From assembly GCA_027365055.1 (NCBI GenBank), contig DAHXOD010000004.1:1-36582 (forward strand): DNA of 36,582 nucleotides, written 5' to 3'. Made by a program: the position numbers and the translations under genes. This DNA comes from a bacterium (GTDB lineage: Bacteria; Actinomycetota; Acidimicrobiia; Acidimicrobiales; RAAP-2). The notes beneath the pieces are model-generated. The model searched no databases and had not been told where the DNA came from. It was given only the letters and a program-made list of their open reading frames with translations. Positions 14,827-23,575 of this stretch are shown one piece after another (positions within the stretch are counted from its first letter, which is position 1; each line of letters opens with the position of its first letter).

Positions 14827-16020
14827 GTGCTTCCCTCGTTCCGTAGCCGGCTCGACGCCGGCGGTGACCCGATCTCGGTGGACCTGGACGTGGACATCGA
14901 CATGAACATGGACGTGGACATGGACATGAACATGGACATGGACTCGATGGATGCCTATGACTACGGGCTGCCGCCGGATGCGATTGCCCAAGAGCCGATC
15001 GAACCTCGCAGTGCGGCACGCTTGCTGGTCTCGGGACGGCTGACGGCTGACGGGCACGTCGGTCACGCCACCATGGCCGATCTTCCCGGCCTCCTCCGTG
15101 ACGGCGACGTGGTGGTGGTCAACGAGACCAGGGTGCTCCCGGCCCGGTTGGTACTGCAGAAATCCTCGGGTGGGCGGGCCGAGGTCCTCCTCCTCGAACC
15201 GATGGATCCGCTGGGCACCACCTGGGAGGCGCTGGTGAGGCCCGGGCGGAGGTTGATCCCGGGCACGGTGCTCTTCGAGCAACGGATGCCGGGTGGTGAG
15301 GAGGCAGGGATCGGCCAGGAGGCCGGGGTGTTGGAGGTGGGAGAGCGGCTGGTCGGGCACGACGATGGACGGCGATCGGTCCGGCTCCTGGACTCGGGGG
15401 TGATCGAACGGGTGGGTGCGATGCCGCTGCCGCCCTACATCCACCAGCCGCTCACCGATCCCGAGCGCTACCAGACCGTCTATGCGGTGGAGCGCCCTGA
15501 CGGGGAACGTTCCACCGCGGCACCGACGGCGGGGTTGCACTTCACACCGGAGCTGTTGGCGGCGTGCCGGCGGGCCGGCGCCGAGTTGGTGCCGGTGGAC
15601 CTGGCGATCGGACTCGACACGTTCCGGCCGGTGACCGCTCGGACACCGGCCGAGCACGTGATCCACACCGAGCGCTACTCGGTCCCGGAGGCCACGTTGC
15701 AGGCCTGCACCGAGGCGCGTCGGGTGGTGGCAGTGGGGACCACGGCGGTGCGGGCACTCGAATCGGCGGCTGCTACCGGACGTCGGAGTGGTCGGACCAA
15801 CCTCTACATTCACGGGCCGTTCCCGTTCCGGGTCGTGGACGTGCTGGTCACCAACTTCCACCTGCCCCGTTCGACCCTGCTGCTCCTGGTGGAGTCGTTC
15901 TGTGGACCCGAGTGGCGCCAGCTCTACGCCACGGCGATCGCCGAGCGGTACCGCTTCCTCTCCTTCGGTGATGCGATGATCGTGGCTCGTTCCGCTCCGA
16001 AGGCCCCTCCGGTCTGGTGA
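14827..16020 (+). CDS. queA: S-adenosylmethionine:tRNA ribosyltransferase-isomerase QueA
   Basis: 397 residues from this GTG, against about 350 for the family. QueA transfers and rearranges the ribosyl part of SAM onto preQ1 in tRNA to make epoxyqueuosine. Conserved: Y-G-L-P-P-D-A-I-A-Q-E-P near the true core start, V-V-V-N-E-T-R-V-L-P-A-R, A-A-P-T-A-G-L-H-F-T, and T-N-F-H-L-P-R-S-T-L. The start is uncertain. ATG 14947 would give 357 residues, the usual length. The stretch before it is a hexanucleotide array with many in-frame ATG and GTG codons. GTG 14827 is used because a weak -10-like GACGAT ends 6 nt before it. A variable insert (E-A-G-I-G-Q-E-A-G) sits in the middle of the protein. The stop overlaps the tgt start. 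Confidence 0.9.
   Translation: MLPSFRSRLDAGGDPISVDLDVDIDMNMDVDMDMNMDMDSMDAYDYGLPPDAIAQEPIEPRSAARLLVSGRLTADGHVGHATMADLPGLLRDGDVVVVNETRVLPARLVLQKSSGGRAEVLLLEPMDPLGTTWEALVRPGRRLIPGTVLFEQRMPGGEEAGIGQEAGVLEVGERLVGHDDGRRSVRLLDSGVIERVGAMPLPPYIHQPLTDPERYQTVYAVERPDGERSTAAPTAGLHFTPELLAACRRAGAELVPVDLAIGLDTFRPVTARTPAEHVIHTERYSVPEATLQACTEARRVVAVGTTAVRALESAAATGRRSGRTNLYIHGPFPFRVVDVLVTNFHLPRSTLLLLVESFCGPEWRQLYATAIAERYRFLSFGDAMIVARSAPKAPPVW
14878..14943 (+). repeat. Hexanucleotide array (NTGGAC-type) at the queA 5' end
   Basis: Eleven 6-bp units of the form [AG]T[GC][GA]AC or CTGGAC: GTGGAC, CTGGAC, GTGGAC, ATCGAC, ATGAAC, ATGGAC and so on. In the queA frame they encode alternating Asp/Asn with Val, Leu, Ile or Met, and offer several in-frame start codons just before the conserved ATG at 14947. 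Confidence 0.9.
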
Positions 16021-17132
16021 CGGCCGTACGGATGGAGATCACCGTGACCGACGGCGCGGCACGGACCGGCCGGGTCGTGACGGCGCGAGGCGCCTATCCG
16101 GTCCCGGCCTTCATGCCGGTCGGGACCCGCGGTGCGGTCAAGGCACTCGACAGCGCTGATCTGGAAGCGCTCGGAGCCACGGTGGTGTTGGCCAACACGT
16201 ACCACCTGCTGCTGCGGCCCGGGGTGGAGCAGGTCGCCGCACTCGGTGGGCTTCACCGGTTCACCGGCTGGTCCGGGCACACCCTCACCGACTCCGGTGG
16301 CTTCCAGGTGCACTCGCTGCGGCCGGCGGTCGACGACGACGGCGTCACCTTCGCGTCGGTCTACGACGGCACGAAGGTGCGCCTGACGCCCGAAGGTGCC
16401 GTCGAAGCCCAGGGGAGGATCGGTGCCGACATCCAGATGGCCCTCGACGTGTGCGTCAGCCTGCCGGCCGAGCCTGGCGCGCTCCGGCTGGGCGTGGAGC
16501 GGACCGCCGCCTGGGCGGCCCGGGCCAAGCGGCGCCACGCCACCTTCGACGGGCGTCCCGAGGGGCAGGCGCTGTTCGGGATCGTCCAGGGGGGCACCGA
16601 CTCGCGCCTGCGGGTCGAGAGCGCCCTCCGGACCGTCGAGATCGGCTTCGACGGCTACGGCATCGGCGGCCTGTCGGTGGGGGAGCCGCGCGGGGCGATG
16701 CTCGACGCTCTGGCCGCCGCCGTGGCGGAGCTGCCGGGCGACCGGCCCCGCTACCTGATGGGCGTGGGCGACCCGGTCGGGCTGGTCGAGGCCATCGCTC
16801 TCGGGGTCGACCAGTTCGACTGCGTGGCCCCGACCCGGATGGCACGCCACGGATCGATCCTGACCGGCCAGGGTCGGCTCAACCTCCGCAACGCCGTGCA
16901 CGCCGGCGACGACGGCCCACTCGACGGGCGCTGTCCGTGCCTGACCTGCTCGCGCTGGTCGAGGGGGTACCTGCGGCACCTGCTGTTGGTCGGCGAACCC
17001 ACCGCGTGGCGGCTGCTCAGCATCCACAACCTGGCTCATCTCCTCGGGCTGATGGAGCGGGCCCGTTCCGCCATTGCCGGGGGGACGTTCGCCGACCTGC
17101 GTCGGGAGGTGGCCACTACCTGGGGACCCTGA
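16017..17132 (+). CDS. tgt: tRNA-guanine transglycosylase
   Basis: 371 residues. Tgt swaps guanine-34 of GU(N)-anticodon tRNAs for preQ1, the step before QueA. It is a TIM-barrel zinc enzyme. T-D-S-G-G-F-Q carries the general acid/base Asp92, and G-V-D-Q-F-D-C-V-A-P-T-R the nucleophile Asp268. The zinc site is C-P-C-L-T-C (Cys306, Cys308, Cys311) with His337 in S-I-H-N-L. The substrate-recognition segment G-I-V-Q-G-G is present. The GTG start overlaps the queA stop as GTGA, so the two queuosine genes are coupled. queA-tgt ahead of yajC-secDF is the classical bacterial order. Confidence 0.96.
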   Translation: MTAVRMEITVTDGAARTGRVVTARGAYPVPAFMPVGTRGAVKALDSADLEALGATVVLANTYHLLLRPGVEQVAALGGLHRFTGWSGHTLTDSGGFQVHSLRPAVDDDGVTFASVYDGTKVRLTPEGAVEAQGRIGADIQMALDVCVSLPAEPGALRLGVERTAAWAARAKRRHATFDGRPEGQALFGIVQGGTDSRLRVESALRTVEIGFDGYGIGGLSVGEPRGAMLDALAAAVAELPGDRPRYLMGVGDPVGLVEAIALGVDQFDCVAPTRMARHGSILTGQGRLNLRNAVHAGDDGPLDGRCPCLTCSRWSRGYLRHLLLVGEPTAWRLLSIHNLAHLLGLMERARSAIAGGTFADLRREVATTWGP

Positions 17133-17166
17133 CGGGCGGTGGTCCCGGAGCGCCTGCGGCCTCTAG

Positions 17167-17172
17167 TACAGT
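17167..17172 (+). promoter_or_regulatory. -10 element TACAGT, near-leaderless promoter of yajC-secDF
   Basis: TACAGT ends 9 nt before the yajC GTG at 17182. The transcript would have a leader of 0-3 nt and no Shine-Dalgarno. It is the same hexamer as before ruvC. Confidence 0.5.
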
Positions 17173-17181
17173 CTGACCGCT

Positions 17182-17904
17182 GTGCAGCCCACCCCCTCCC
17201 TCCACCATTCGCTGACGGCCGCCTTGTCGGGCGCAGCGGGTCGCGTCTCCACCCTGGCGGCCGCCGCCCCGAAGAAGACCAGCGGGTCGAGCGGCACCGT
17301 CCTGCTGCTGGTGGTGATCGCGGCCGGGTTCTACTTCCTCATCCTGCGGCCACAGCAGCAGAAGGCGAAGCGGCAACGGACCCAGGTCAGCCAGTGGGAG
17401 GTCGGTGACGAGGTACTGACCGCCGGCGGCATCGTGGGGCACATCCTCGATATCGAAGACGACCGGGTGACCATCGAGACCAGTGTCGGCGCGTCGTTCG
17501 TGGTGCTCCGCCAGTACATCATCCGCAAACTCGACTCCGCTCCTTCGGTTGGCCTGGACGGCGGCGAACTGGGGCTTCACCACGGCGACCAGGGGTTTCA
17601 CGACGGTGAGGCGGACGAGCACGACGAGGACGAGGACGAGGACGACGAGGACGAGCACGACGAGGACGAGGACCGCTCGGACGATCGGGAAGCGGTGTCC
17701 GGCCGCACCGAGGGGAGCGACGGGAACCGTGACCACGGGGACGACGGGGACGACACTGGCGGTCGGGGAGACGACGGACATGGAGTGGATGACGATGATG
17801 ACGACGCAGGGGGGGCTGTCGGCGGACACGCCGGGGGGGAACCCGAAGGCGGTGGCGACGGGAGGCCCGGTGGTCGCGGTCGCGGCTGGAAGCGAAGGGG
17901 CTGA
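17182..17904 (+). CDS. yajC: Sec translocase accessory subunit YajC, with acidic tail
   Basis: 240 residues, roughly twice the family length. YajC is a single-pass membrane protein associated with SecDF. The membrane segment is about residues 39-56 (V-L-L-L-V-V-I-A-A-G-F-Y-F-L-I), followed by the typical R-P-Q-Q-Q-K-A-K-R and the cytoplasmic core G-D-E-V-L-T-A-G-G-I-V-G. From about residue 125 on comes an added tail. Roughly 140-200 is dominated by Asp, Glu and His in runs, and the last 30 residues are Gly-rich and end in basic W-K-R-R-G. The DNA of the acidic part is a GACGAG/GAC microsatellite (about 17618-17675). The GTG start follows a -10 element. secD begins 6 nt after the stop. Confidence 0.92.
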   Translation: MQPTPSLHHSLTAALSGAAGRVSTLAAAAPKKTSGSSGTVLLLVVIAAGFYFLILRPQQQKAKRQRTQVSQWEVGDEVLTAGGIVGHILDIEDDRVTIETSVGASFVVLRQYIIRKLDSAPSVGLDGGELGLHHGDQGFHDGEADEHDEDEDEDDEDEHDEDEDRSDDREAVSGRTEGSDGNRDHGDDGDDTGGRGDDGHGVDDDDDDAGGAVGGHAGGEPEGGGDGRPGGRGRGWKRRG

Positions 17905-17910
17905 GCCTCG

Positions 17911-19440
17911 ATGAAGAACAAGCGGTCCCTCTGGATCAGCCTGGGAAGCGTGGTCGCCATCGCGCTGATCGCGTTCGGTGCCACGGTGGCCGCCGGGTGG
18001 ACCCCCAAGCTCGGTCTCGACCTGAAGGGCGGGCTCTCGGTGGTCTACAAGACGGCCAAGCCGGTCACCGCCCAGGAGCTGAGCGACGTGGTGACGATCC
18101 TGGGCAACCGGGTGAACGCCGGGACCAGCGGTGCCACGGTGGGGAGCCAGGGCACCAACGAGATCGCGGTGTCGATCCCCGGTGAGAAGAACACCCAGCA
18201 GGTGTTGAACACCCTCGGCAACACCGCCCAGCTGTTCCTCCGGCCCGCGCTCTGCTACGCGCCCGCATTCAGCGTCGCCAAAGGGAAGAAGCCCTCGACC
18301 GGTCCACTCCCCACGTCGTGCGCCGCGTCCTCGCAGCTCACCGCGGCCAACCTGAACGTGAAGCCGAACACGTCCAACGTCAACCAGCCCTATACCTACA
18401 ACACCAACATCCCCGACGATCCCCAGTTCGCCTCCTATCCCTCGACCCCTCCGTCCAAGGACGTGAAGAACGCCACCGTTCTGCTGCCGCCCGCCTCGTC
18501 GTCACAAGGCACGGCCCGTTACGTGCTCGGGCCGGCCGCGGTCACCGGAAACGCCATCAAGTCGGCATCGGCCCAGCTGGTCAACAATCAGTGGGCGGTG
18601 GACATCGTCCTCACCGGTCCGGGGTCGACCGCCTGGGACGCACTGGCCAGCCAGCAGTTCCACGCCATCGTGGCGTTCGACCTCGATGGGCAGGTGATCT
18701 CCGCCCCGATCACCCAGCCGTCCAATGGCTCGTTCACCTCGTTCAACGGGCAGGTGCAGATCTCGGGTGGATTCACCCAGACCCAGGCCAAGACATTGGC
18801 GGTGGAGCTGAACTACGGCGCCCTGCCGGTCAAGCTCGATCGCATCAACGTCCAGACCGTGTCGCCCACACTGGGTGCCGCATCGTTGCGGGCCGGCCTG
18901 ATCTCCGGACTGGCGGGCCTGGCCCTGGTGATGCTCTACATGCTGTTCTACTACCGACTCCTCGGCGTGGTGGTGCTGAGCGGTCTCACCGTGACCGCGG
19001 CGCTGCTGTGGGCGATCATCTCGGCCATGGGCCAGAGTCTCAACACCACGATCGACCTGGCCGGCATCATCGGCCTGATCGTGTCGGTGGGGATCACCGT
19101 CGATTCGTACATCGTCTACTTCGAACGATTAAAGGACGAGACCCGTTCCGGCAGAACCGTGAGGACCAGCGTCGACAAGGGCTTCTCCAGCGCCTTCCGA
19201 ACCGTGCTGGCCGCCGACGCGGTGTCGTTGCTGGCCGCGGCCATCCTTTACTTCGTCTCCATCGGTTCCGTCAAGGGTTTCGCGCTGTTTCTGGGGCTGT
19301 CGACCATCCTCGACATCTTCGTCACCTATTTCTTCACCAAACCGTTCGTGATCCTGCTCGGTCGTAGCCGGAACGCCAACGAGTCGAGTGCCCTCGGCGT
19401 CGCCGCCGGCCTCGGTGTCGCCACGGAGGGAGCACGGTGA
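17911..19440 (+). CDS. secD: Protein translocase subunit SecD
   Basis: 509 residues, an RND-type membrane protein that with SecF uses the proton-motive force to pull exported proteins through SecYEG. The first membrane helix is about residues 8-29, followed by L-G-L-D-L-K-G-G (35-41). The extracytoplasmic P1 region spans about 45-320 and contains a Ser/Pro/Asn-rich insertion (115-205). Its Cys115 and Cys137 could form a disulfide outside the membrane. Five more helices lie between about 328 and 485, with G-I-T-V-D-S-Y-I-V-Y-F-E-R on the fourth helix and D-I-F-V-T-Y-F-F-T-K-P near the end. The stop overlaps the secF start. Confidence 0.96.
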   Translation: MKNKRSLWISLGSVVAIALIAFGATVAAGWTPKLGLDLKGGLSVVYKTAKPVTAQELSDVVTILGNRVNAGTSGATVGSQGTNEIAVSIPGEKNTQQVLNTLGNTAQLFLRPALCYAPAFSVAKGKKPSTGPLPTSCAASSQLTAANLNVKPNTSNVNQPYTYNTNIPDDPQFASYPSTPPSKDVKNATVLLPPASSSQGTARYVLGPAAVTGNAIKSASAQLVNNQWAVDIVLTGPGSTAWDALASQQFHAIVAFDLDGQVISAPITQPSNGSFTSFNGQVQISGGFTQTQAKTLAVELNYGALPVKLDRINVQTVSPTLGAASLRAGLISGLAGLALVMLYMLFYYRLLGVVVLSGLTVTAALLWAIISAMGQSLNTTIDLAGIIGLIVSVGITVDSYIVYFERLKDETRSGRTVRTSVDKGFSSAFRTVLAADAVSLLAAAILYFVSIGSVKGFALFLGLSTILDIFVTYFFTKPFVILLGRSRNANESSALGVAAGLGVATEGAR

Positions 19441-20954
19441 GCCCCGACGGAACGAACGGAAAACGAGGCAAGGGCGCGGCGGCCGGCAGTCAGGGCCCCG
19501 GCGCCACCGGCGAGTCGGACGAGGTCATCGAACCCGAGGAGCCGCTCGAGGAGCCGGTCGAGATCGACGATGCCGCCGACGAGCTCGAGGAGGCCTTCGA
19601 GGAAGAGCTCGAGGCGGCGGAGCGGACCAGCAAGGCCAAGCGCGAGGGTCCCAACGCGCTGATCCGTCTCTACCGAGGTGGTACGTCGTTCGACTTCATC
19701 GGGAACCGGCGCTGGTGGTTCGCCATCTCCGCGCTGATCATTCTGGCCGGTGTGGTGTCGCTCGGAACCCGGGGCCTCAACCTGGGGATCGACTTCAAGG
19801 GTGGGACGTCGTGGACCATCCCGTCCCAGACGCTCACGGTGTCCCAGGCAACCGCCGCGGCCAAGGCCGCCGGCGCCAACCAGCCGACGGTGGTCGAGCT
19901 GACCAATCAGATCACCCACCAGAAGCAGATCGAGGTCCAGGCCGATCTGAACGCGTTGTCGACCAGCCAGCACCAGGCGACGGTGACTCGCGTGCAGAAC
20001 GCGCTGGCCCATGCCGCCGGCGAGTCTCCGTCCACCGTGTCCATCACCGACGTCGGTCCCACCTGGGGCGGTCAGGTGACGGCCAAGGCAGTCGAGGCGC
20101 TCATCCTCTTCTTCATCGCGGTGACGGTCTACATCTCTGTCCGTTTCGAGTTCAAGATGGCGGTGGCGGCGATTGCCGCAGTCATCCACGACCTGTTGGT
20201 CACGGTCGGCATCTACTCCCTGACCGGGTTCCAGGTGACGCCCGACACGGTGATCGCGGTGCTGACCGTGCTCGGTTACTCGCTCTACGACACCGTCGTC
20301 GTCTTTGACCGGATCGGTGAGAACGCCAAGGGTCTGGGCGCGTCCGGTCGGGTGACCTACTCGGACATGGTGAACCTCTCGATGAACCAGACCCTGGCCC
20401 GTTCCATCAACACCTCGTTGGTGGCGATCATCCCGGTCCTGTCCGTCCTGATCGTGGGTTCGGTCATCCTCGGCGCCACCACCCTGCAGAGTTTCGGGCT
20501 GGCCCTGGTGATCGGCCTGACCAGTGGGGCCTACTCCTCGATCTTCATCGCCTCTCCCTTGCTGGCCCTGATGAAGGAGCGGGAGCCCCGCTACACCACC
20601 ATCCGGCAGCGACTCGAGACCCGGGGAGACCGGATCGGCATCCTCACCCCGGCAGCAGCGGCCGCCATGGTGGGTGCTGCGGCCGGCCCGGGCACCGGAC
20701 GCAACGGACGAGGCCGCTCCCAGTCGGCTGGTGTGCTGCGGCCGACGAGCGCCGGCGGACAGCCGTCCAGGGGCGGCGCACGGACCGGTGTGGCCACGGC
20801 TACCGCTGCCGCACCGGTGACCACCCCGACCGCTCCTGGCGCTCCCGCGTCGGGGGGAGCCTCGCGTACCTCGCCGGCACGACCGTCCGGGAACCGTCCC
20901 CCGCCGCGCCCGCGCAAGGGTAAGGGGAAGGGCGGCAAGGGTCGTCGGCGCTGA
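19437..20954 (+). CDS. secF: Protein translocase subunit SecF, with long charged tails
   Basis: 505 residues, well above the usual 300-430. SecF partners SecD. The conserved core has a first helix (about 92-110), L-G-I-D-F-K-G-G-T-S-W (116-126), then five helices with L-G-Y-S-L-Y-D-T-V-V-V-F-D-R-I-G-E-N and S-I-N-T-S-L. The N-terminus adds about 75 residues, very acidic at 27-62 (E-P-E-E-P-L-E-E-P-V-E). The C-terminus adds about 120 residues rich in Ala, Pro, Gly and Arg, ending in a basic Lys/Gly/Arg run. Both ends should be cytoplasmic. The GTG overlaps the secD stop (GTGA), with GGAGGGAGC just upstream as ribosome binding site. Confidence 0.95.
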   Translation: MSPDGTNGKRGKGAAAGSQGPGATGESDEVIEPEEPLEEPVEIDDAADELEEAFEEELEAAERTSKAKREGPNALIRLYRGGTSFDFIGNRRWWFAISALIILAGVVSLGTRGLNLGIDFKGGTSWTIPSQTLTVSQATAAAKAAGANQPTVVELTNQITHQKQIEVQADLNALSTSQHQATVTRVQNALAHAAGESPSTVSITDVGPTWGGQVTAKAVEALILFFIAVTVYISVRFEFKMAVAAIAAVIHDLLVTVGIYSLTGFQVTPDTVIAVLTVLGYSLYDTVVVFDRIGENAKGLGASGRVTYSDMVNLSMNQTLARSINTSLVAIIPVLSVLIVGSVILGATTLQSFGLALVIGLTSGAYSSIFIASPLLALMKEREPRYTTIRQRLETRGDRIGILTPAAAAAMVGAAAGPGTGRNGRGRSQSAGVLRPTSAGGQPSRGGARTGVATATAAAPVTTPTAPGAPASGGASRTSPARPSGNRPPPRPRKGKGKGGKGRRR

Positions 20955-20988
20955 GTGGTGACCGGTCGTCGGGCAGGGTGCGGGCGGG

Positions 20989-20994
20989 TACCGT
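20989..20994 (+). promoter_or_regulatory. -10 element TACCGT, leaderless promoter of rel
   Basis: TACCGT ends 6 nt before the rel ATG at 21001. The gap after secF is only 46 nt, so this promoter would add to any read-through from secDF. Confidence 0.5.
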
Positions 20995-21000
20995 AGGGGG

Positions 21001-23571
21001 ATGACCTTGGCCCAACCGGCTCCCGAGCAGGGACTGCTGCTCGGCGGTCCGCCAGGTGGCTCCGGCGGACCGAGCCCAGGGGCGTCGCCGCTCGGGGAAC
21101 AGCCCGGCCTGTCGGCCGACGAGCAGGCGTCGCTGGAACGGGTGATCGATGCGTTCCACCTCCGTCATCCCGGCGAGGACGAGTCCCTGATCAGACGAGC
21201 GGCGGAGACGGCAGCCGTTGCTCACGCCGGTCAGTTTCGCCGATCAGGGGAGCCGTACATCACCCACCCACTGGCGGTGGCCGGCGTGGTGGCAGATCTG
21301 GGTCTCGATTCGCAGACGGTCGCCGCAGCGTTGCTCCACGACGCGGTGGAGGACACCGGGGTCACCACCGAGGCCATCGAGAGCGACTTCGGGGAAGCGG
21401 TGGCTCTCATCGTCGAAGGGGTGACCAAGCTCGACCGGCTGCAGTTCGACTCCAAAGAAGCCCAACAGGCCGCCACCATTCGCAAGATGCTGGTGGCGAT
21501 GGCCAACGACTGGCGGGGGCTGATCATCAAGCTGGCGGACCGCCTGCACAATATGCGGACCCTGTCGGTGATGCCCGAATGGAAGCAGCGGCGGATCGCC
21601 CAGGAGACCCTGGACATCTACGCACCGCTCGCCCACCGCCTCGGCATCCAAGAAGTGCGATGGCAGCTCGAGGACCTGGCCTTCGCCACGTTGCATCCCA
21701 AGCGGTACCGGGAGATCGAGCAGATGGTGGCGAGCCGTGCGCCGATGCGCAACGAGTACGTCGCCCGGGTGCTGGTGGCGGTGCGCGAGCGCATCGCTGC
21801 TTCGGGGATCGGGGCAGAGGTGACGGGGCGCCCGAAGCACCTGTGGAGCATCTACGAAAAGATGGTGGTCAGAGGGAAGGAGTTCGACGACCTGTTCGAC
21901 CTGGTGGGAATCCGGGTGATCGTCGACACGGAGAAGGACTGCTGGGCGGCGCTTGGATCGATCCACGCCATCTGGCCTCCCGTGCAAGGCCGCTTCAAGG
22001 ACTACATCAACTCACCGAAGTTCAACCTCTACCAGTCACTGCACACGACGGTGATCGGTTTGGACGGCAAGCCGATCGAGGTGCAGGTCCGGACCCACGA
22101 GATGCACCGTCGGGCCGAGTACGGCATCGCTGCCCACTGGGGGTACAAGGAAGGGACATCGATCGGAGACGGCGCCTCCGACCGGGCGGTGCGAGCCCTC
22201 GAACGCGAATCGAAGGGCCAGCGGGGCCGGGGAGGGCGCTCCCGATCGACCAAGGGCGACCTCGGGCCAGGGGACGAGGGCAGGCGATTGCGCGGGTTCC
22301 GTGCCGCCAAGTCCGCCAAAGGGGGGCGCGGCGGCGAGGGGGGCAAGGGCGGATCGGGCATCACCGACGCCCAGCGAGCGGAGATGGTCGAACGTGACCG
22401 CAGGGCCGAGCGGGTCGCCCTGGCCAAGGAGACGTCGTCCACCACTGCGGAGATCGAGTGGATGCAGCGCATCGTCGACTTCCAGAACGAGACGACCGAT
22501 CCGATCGAATTCCTCGAGGCCCTCAAGCTCGACCTGGAACAGGACGAGGTCTACGTGTTCACCCCGAAGGGGAAGGTGATCTCGCTCACCGCCAATTCGA
22601 CGTCGGTGGACTTCGCCTATGCGATCCACACCGAGGTCGGGCACCGCTGCATCGGCGCCAGGGTCAACGGCCGGTTGGTCCCGCTGGACACCCGGCTCTC
22701 GTCGGCGGACACGGTCGAGATCTTCACGTCGAAGGCCCCCACCGCCGGTCCGTCCCGGGACTGGCTGCAGATGGTCGCCTCCTCGAGGGCGCGGGCGAAG
22801 ATCCGCCAGTGGTTCTCCAAGGAACGGCGCGAGGACGCCAAGGAGCTCGGTCGCGAGGATCTGGTGAAGGAGCTCCGACGCGAGGGGCTACCGGTGCAGA
22901 AGTTGGCCTCGGATCGCACGCTCTCCGAGCTGGCCACGACCATGCATTACGCGGATCTCGACGCCCTGCACGCCGCGATCGGTGAGAACCGCTTGTCGGC
23001 CCGGGCCGTCGCCCAGCGTCTGTTGCGGGACCTGCGCGGTGGCGTCTACGAGGAGCAGCTCCCGGTCACCGCACGCGAGCCGACGACGACCAGGCCCGGG
23101 CGGGGCAGCTCGGCCGGCGTCTACGTCGAAGGCCTCGACGACCTGATGGTCCGCCTCTCGAAGTGCTGCACCCCGGTGCCGGGGGACGAGATCGTCGGGT
23201 TCGTCACCCGTGGCCGGGGGGTGTCGGTCCACCGGGCCGACTGCTCCAATGCGGCATCGCTGGCCTCGCGGTCCCGCGAACGACTCATCGAGGTCGAGTG
23301 GGACCATCGCTCGTCGGGTGTGTTCGTCGCCACCATCGAGGTGGCCGCCATCGATCGTTCCAGTCTTCTGGCCGACGTGACGAAGGTCGTCTCGGACCAT
23401 CACCTCAACATCGTCGGGGCCAACACCCAGACCAACGCCGACCGGATCAGCCGGATGCGCTTCGACGTGGAGCTGGCCGATCCGGCTCATCTCGATTCGG
23501 TGCTGCAGCAGATCCGTCACCTCGACGCGGTCTATGACGCCTACCGGATCCTCCCCGGGCAGAAGGGCTGA
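21001..23571 (+). CDS. rel: Bifunctional (p)ppGpp synthetase/hydrolase Rel
   Basis: 856 residues; mycobacterial Rel has about 790. It makes and degrades the alarmone (p)ppGpp in response to amino-acid starvation on ribosomes. Domains in order: hydrolase with L-L-H-D-A-V-E-D-T (His113/Asp114) and A-D-R-L-H-N-M-R; synthetase with R-P-K-H-L-W-S-I-Y-E-K-M and F-K-D-Y-I-N-S-P-K-F-N-L-Y-Q-S-L-H (about 332-348); TGS (about 507-575); a zinc-finger-like segment S-K-C-C-T-P-V-P-G-D (Cys722, Cys723) with Cys748; and a C-terminal ACT domain. Both catalytic halves look intact. An added Gly/Arg/Lys-rich, low-complexity stretch of about 80 residues (390-475) separates synthetase from TGS. The first ~40 residues are also Gly/Pro-rich. 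Confidence 0.95.
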   Translation: MTLAQPAPEQGLLLGGPPGGSGGPSPGASPLGEQPGLSADEQASLERVIDAFHLRHPGEDESLIRRAAETAAVAHAGQFRRSGEPYITHPLAVAGVVADLGLDSQTVAAALLHDAVEDTGVTTEAIESDFGEAVALIVEGVTKLDRLQFDSKEAQQAATIRKMLVAMANDWRGLIIKLADRLHNMRTLSVMPEWKQRRIAQETLDIYAPLAHRLGIQEVRWQLEDLAFATLHPKRYREIEQMVASRAPMRNEYVARVLVAVRERIAASGIGAEVTGRPKHLWSIYEKMVVRGKEFDDLFDLVGIRVIVDTEKDCWAALGSIHAIWPPVQGRFKDYINSPKFNLYQSLHTTVIGLDGKPIEVQVRTHEMHRRAEYGIAAHWGYKEGTSIGDGASDRAVRALERESKGQRGRGGRSRSTKGDLGPGDEGRRLRGFRAAKSAKGGRGGEGGKGGSGITDAQRAEMVERDRRAERVALAKETSSTTAEIEWMQRIVDFQNETTDPIEFLEALKLDLEQDEVYVFTPKGKVISLTANSTSVDFAYAIHTEVGHRCIGARVNGRLVPLDTRLSSADTVEIFTSKAPTAGPSRDWLQMVASSRARAKIRQWFSKERREDAKELGREDLVKELRREGLPVQKLASDRTLSELATTMHYADLDALHAAIGENRLSARAVAQRLLRDLRGGVYEEQLPVTAREPTTTRPGRGSSAGVYVEGLDDLMVRLSKCCTPVPGDEIVGFVTRGRGVSVHRADCSNAASLASRSRERLIEVEWDHRSSGVFVATIEVAAIDRSSLLADVTKVVSDHHLNIVGANTQTNADRISRMRFDVELADPAHLDSVLQQIRHLDAVYDAYRILPGQKG

Positions 23572-23575
23572 GCGT

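Noticed and set aside
17123-17146. GGGACC/GGTCCC hairpin at the tgt stop as a terminator
   Set aside because: Only 6 bp with a 12-nt loop and no T-tract.
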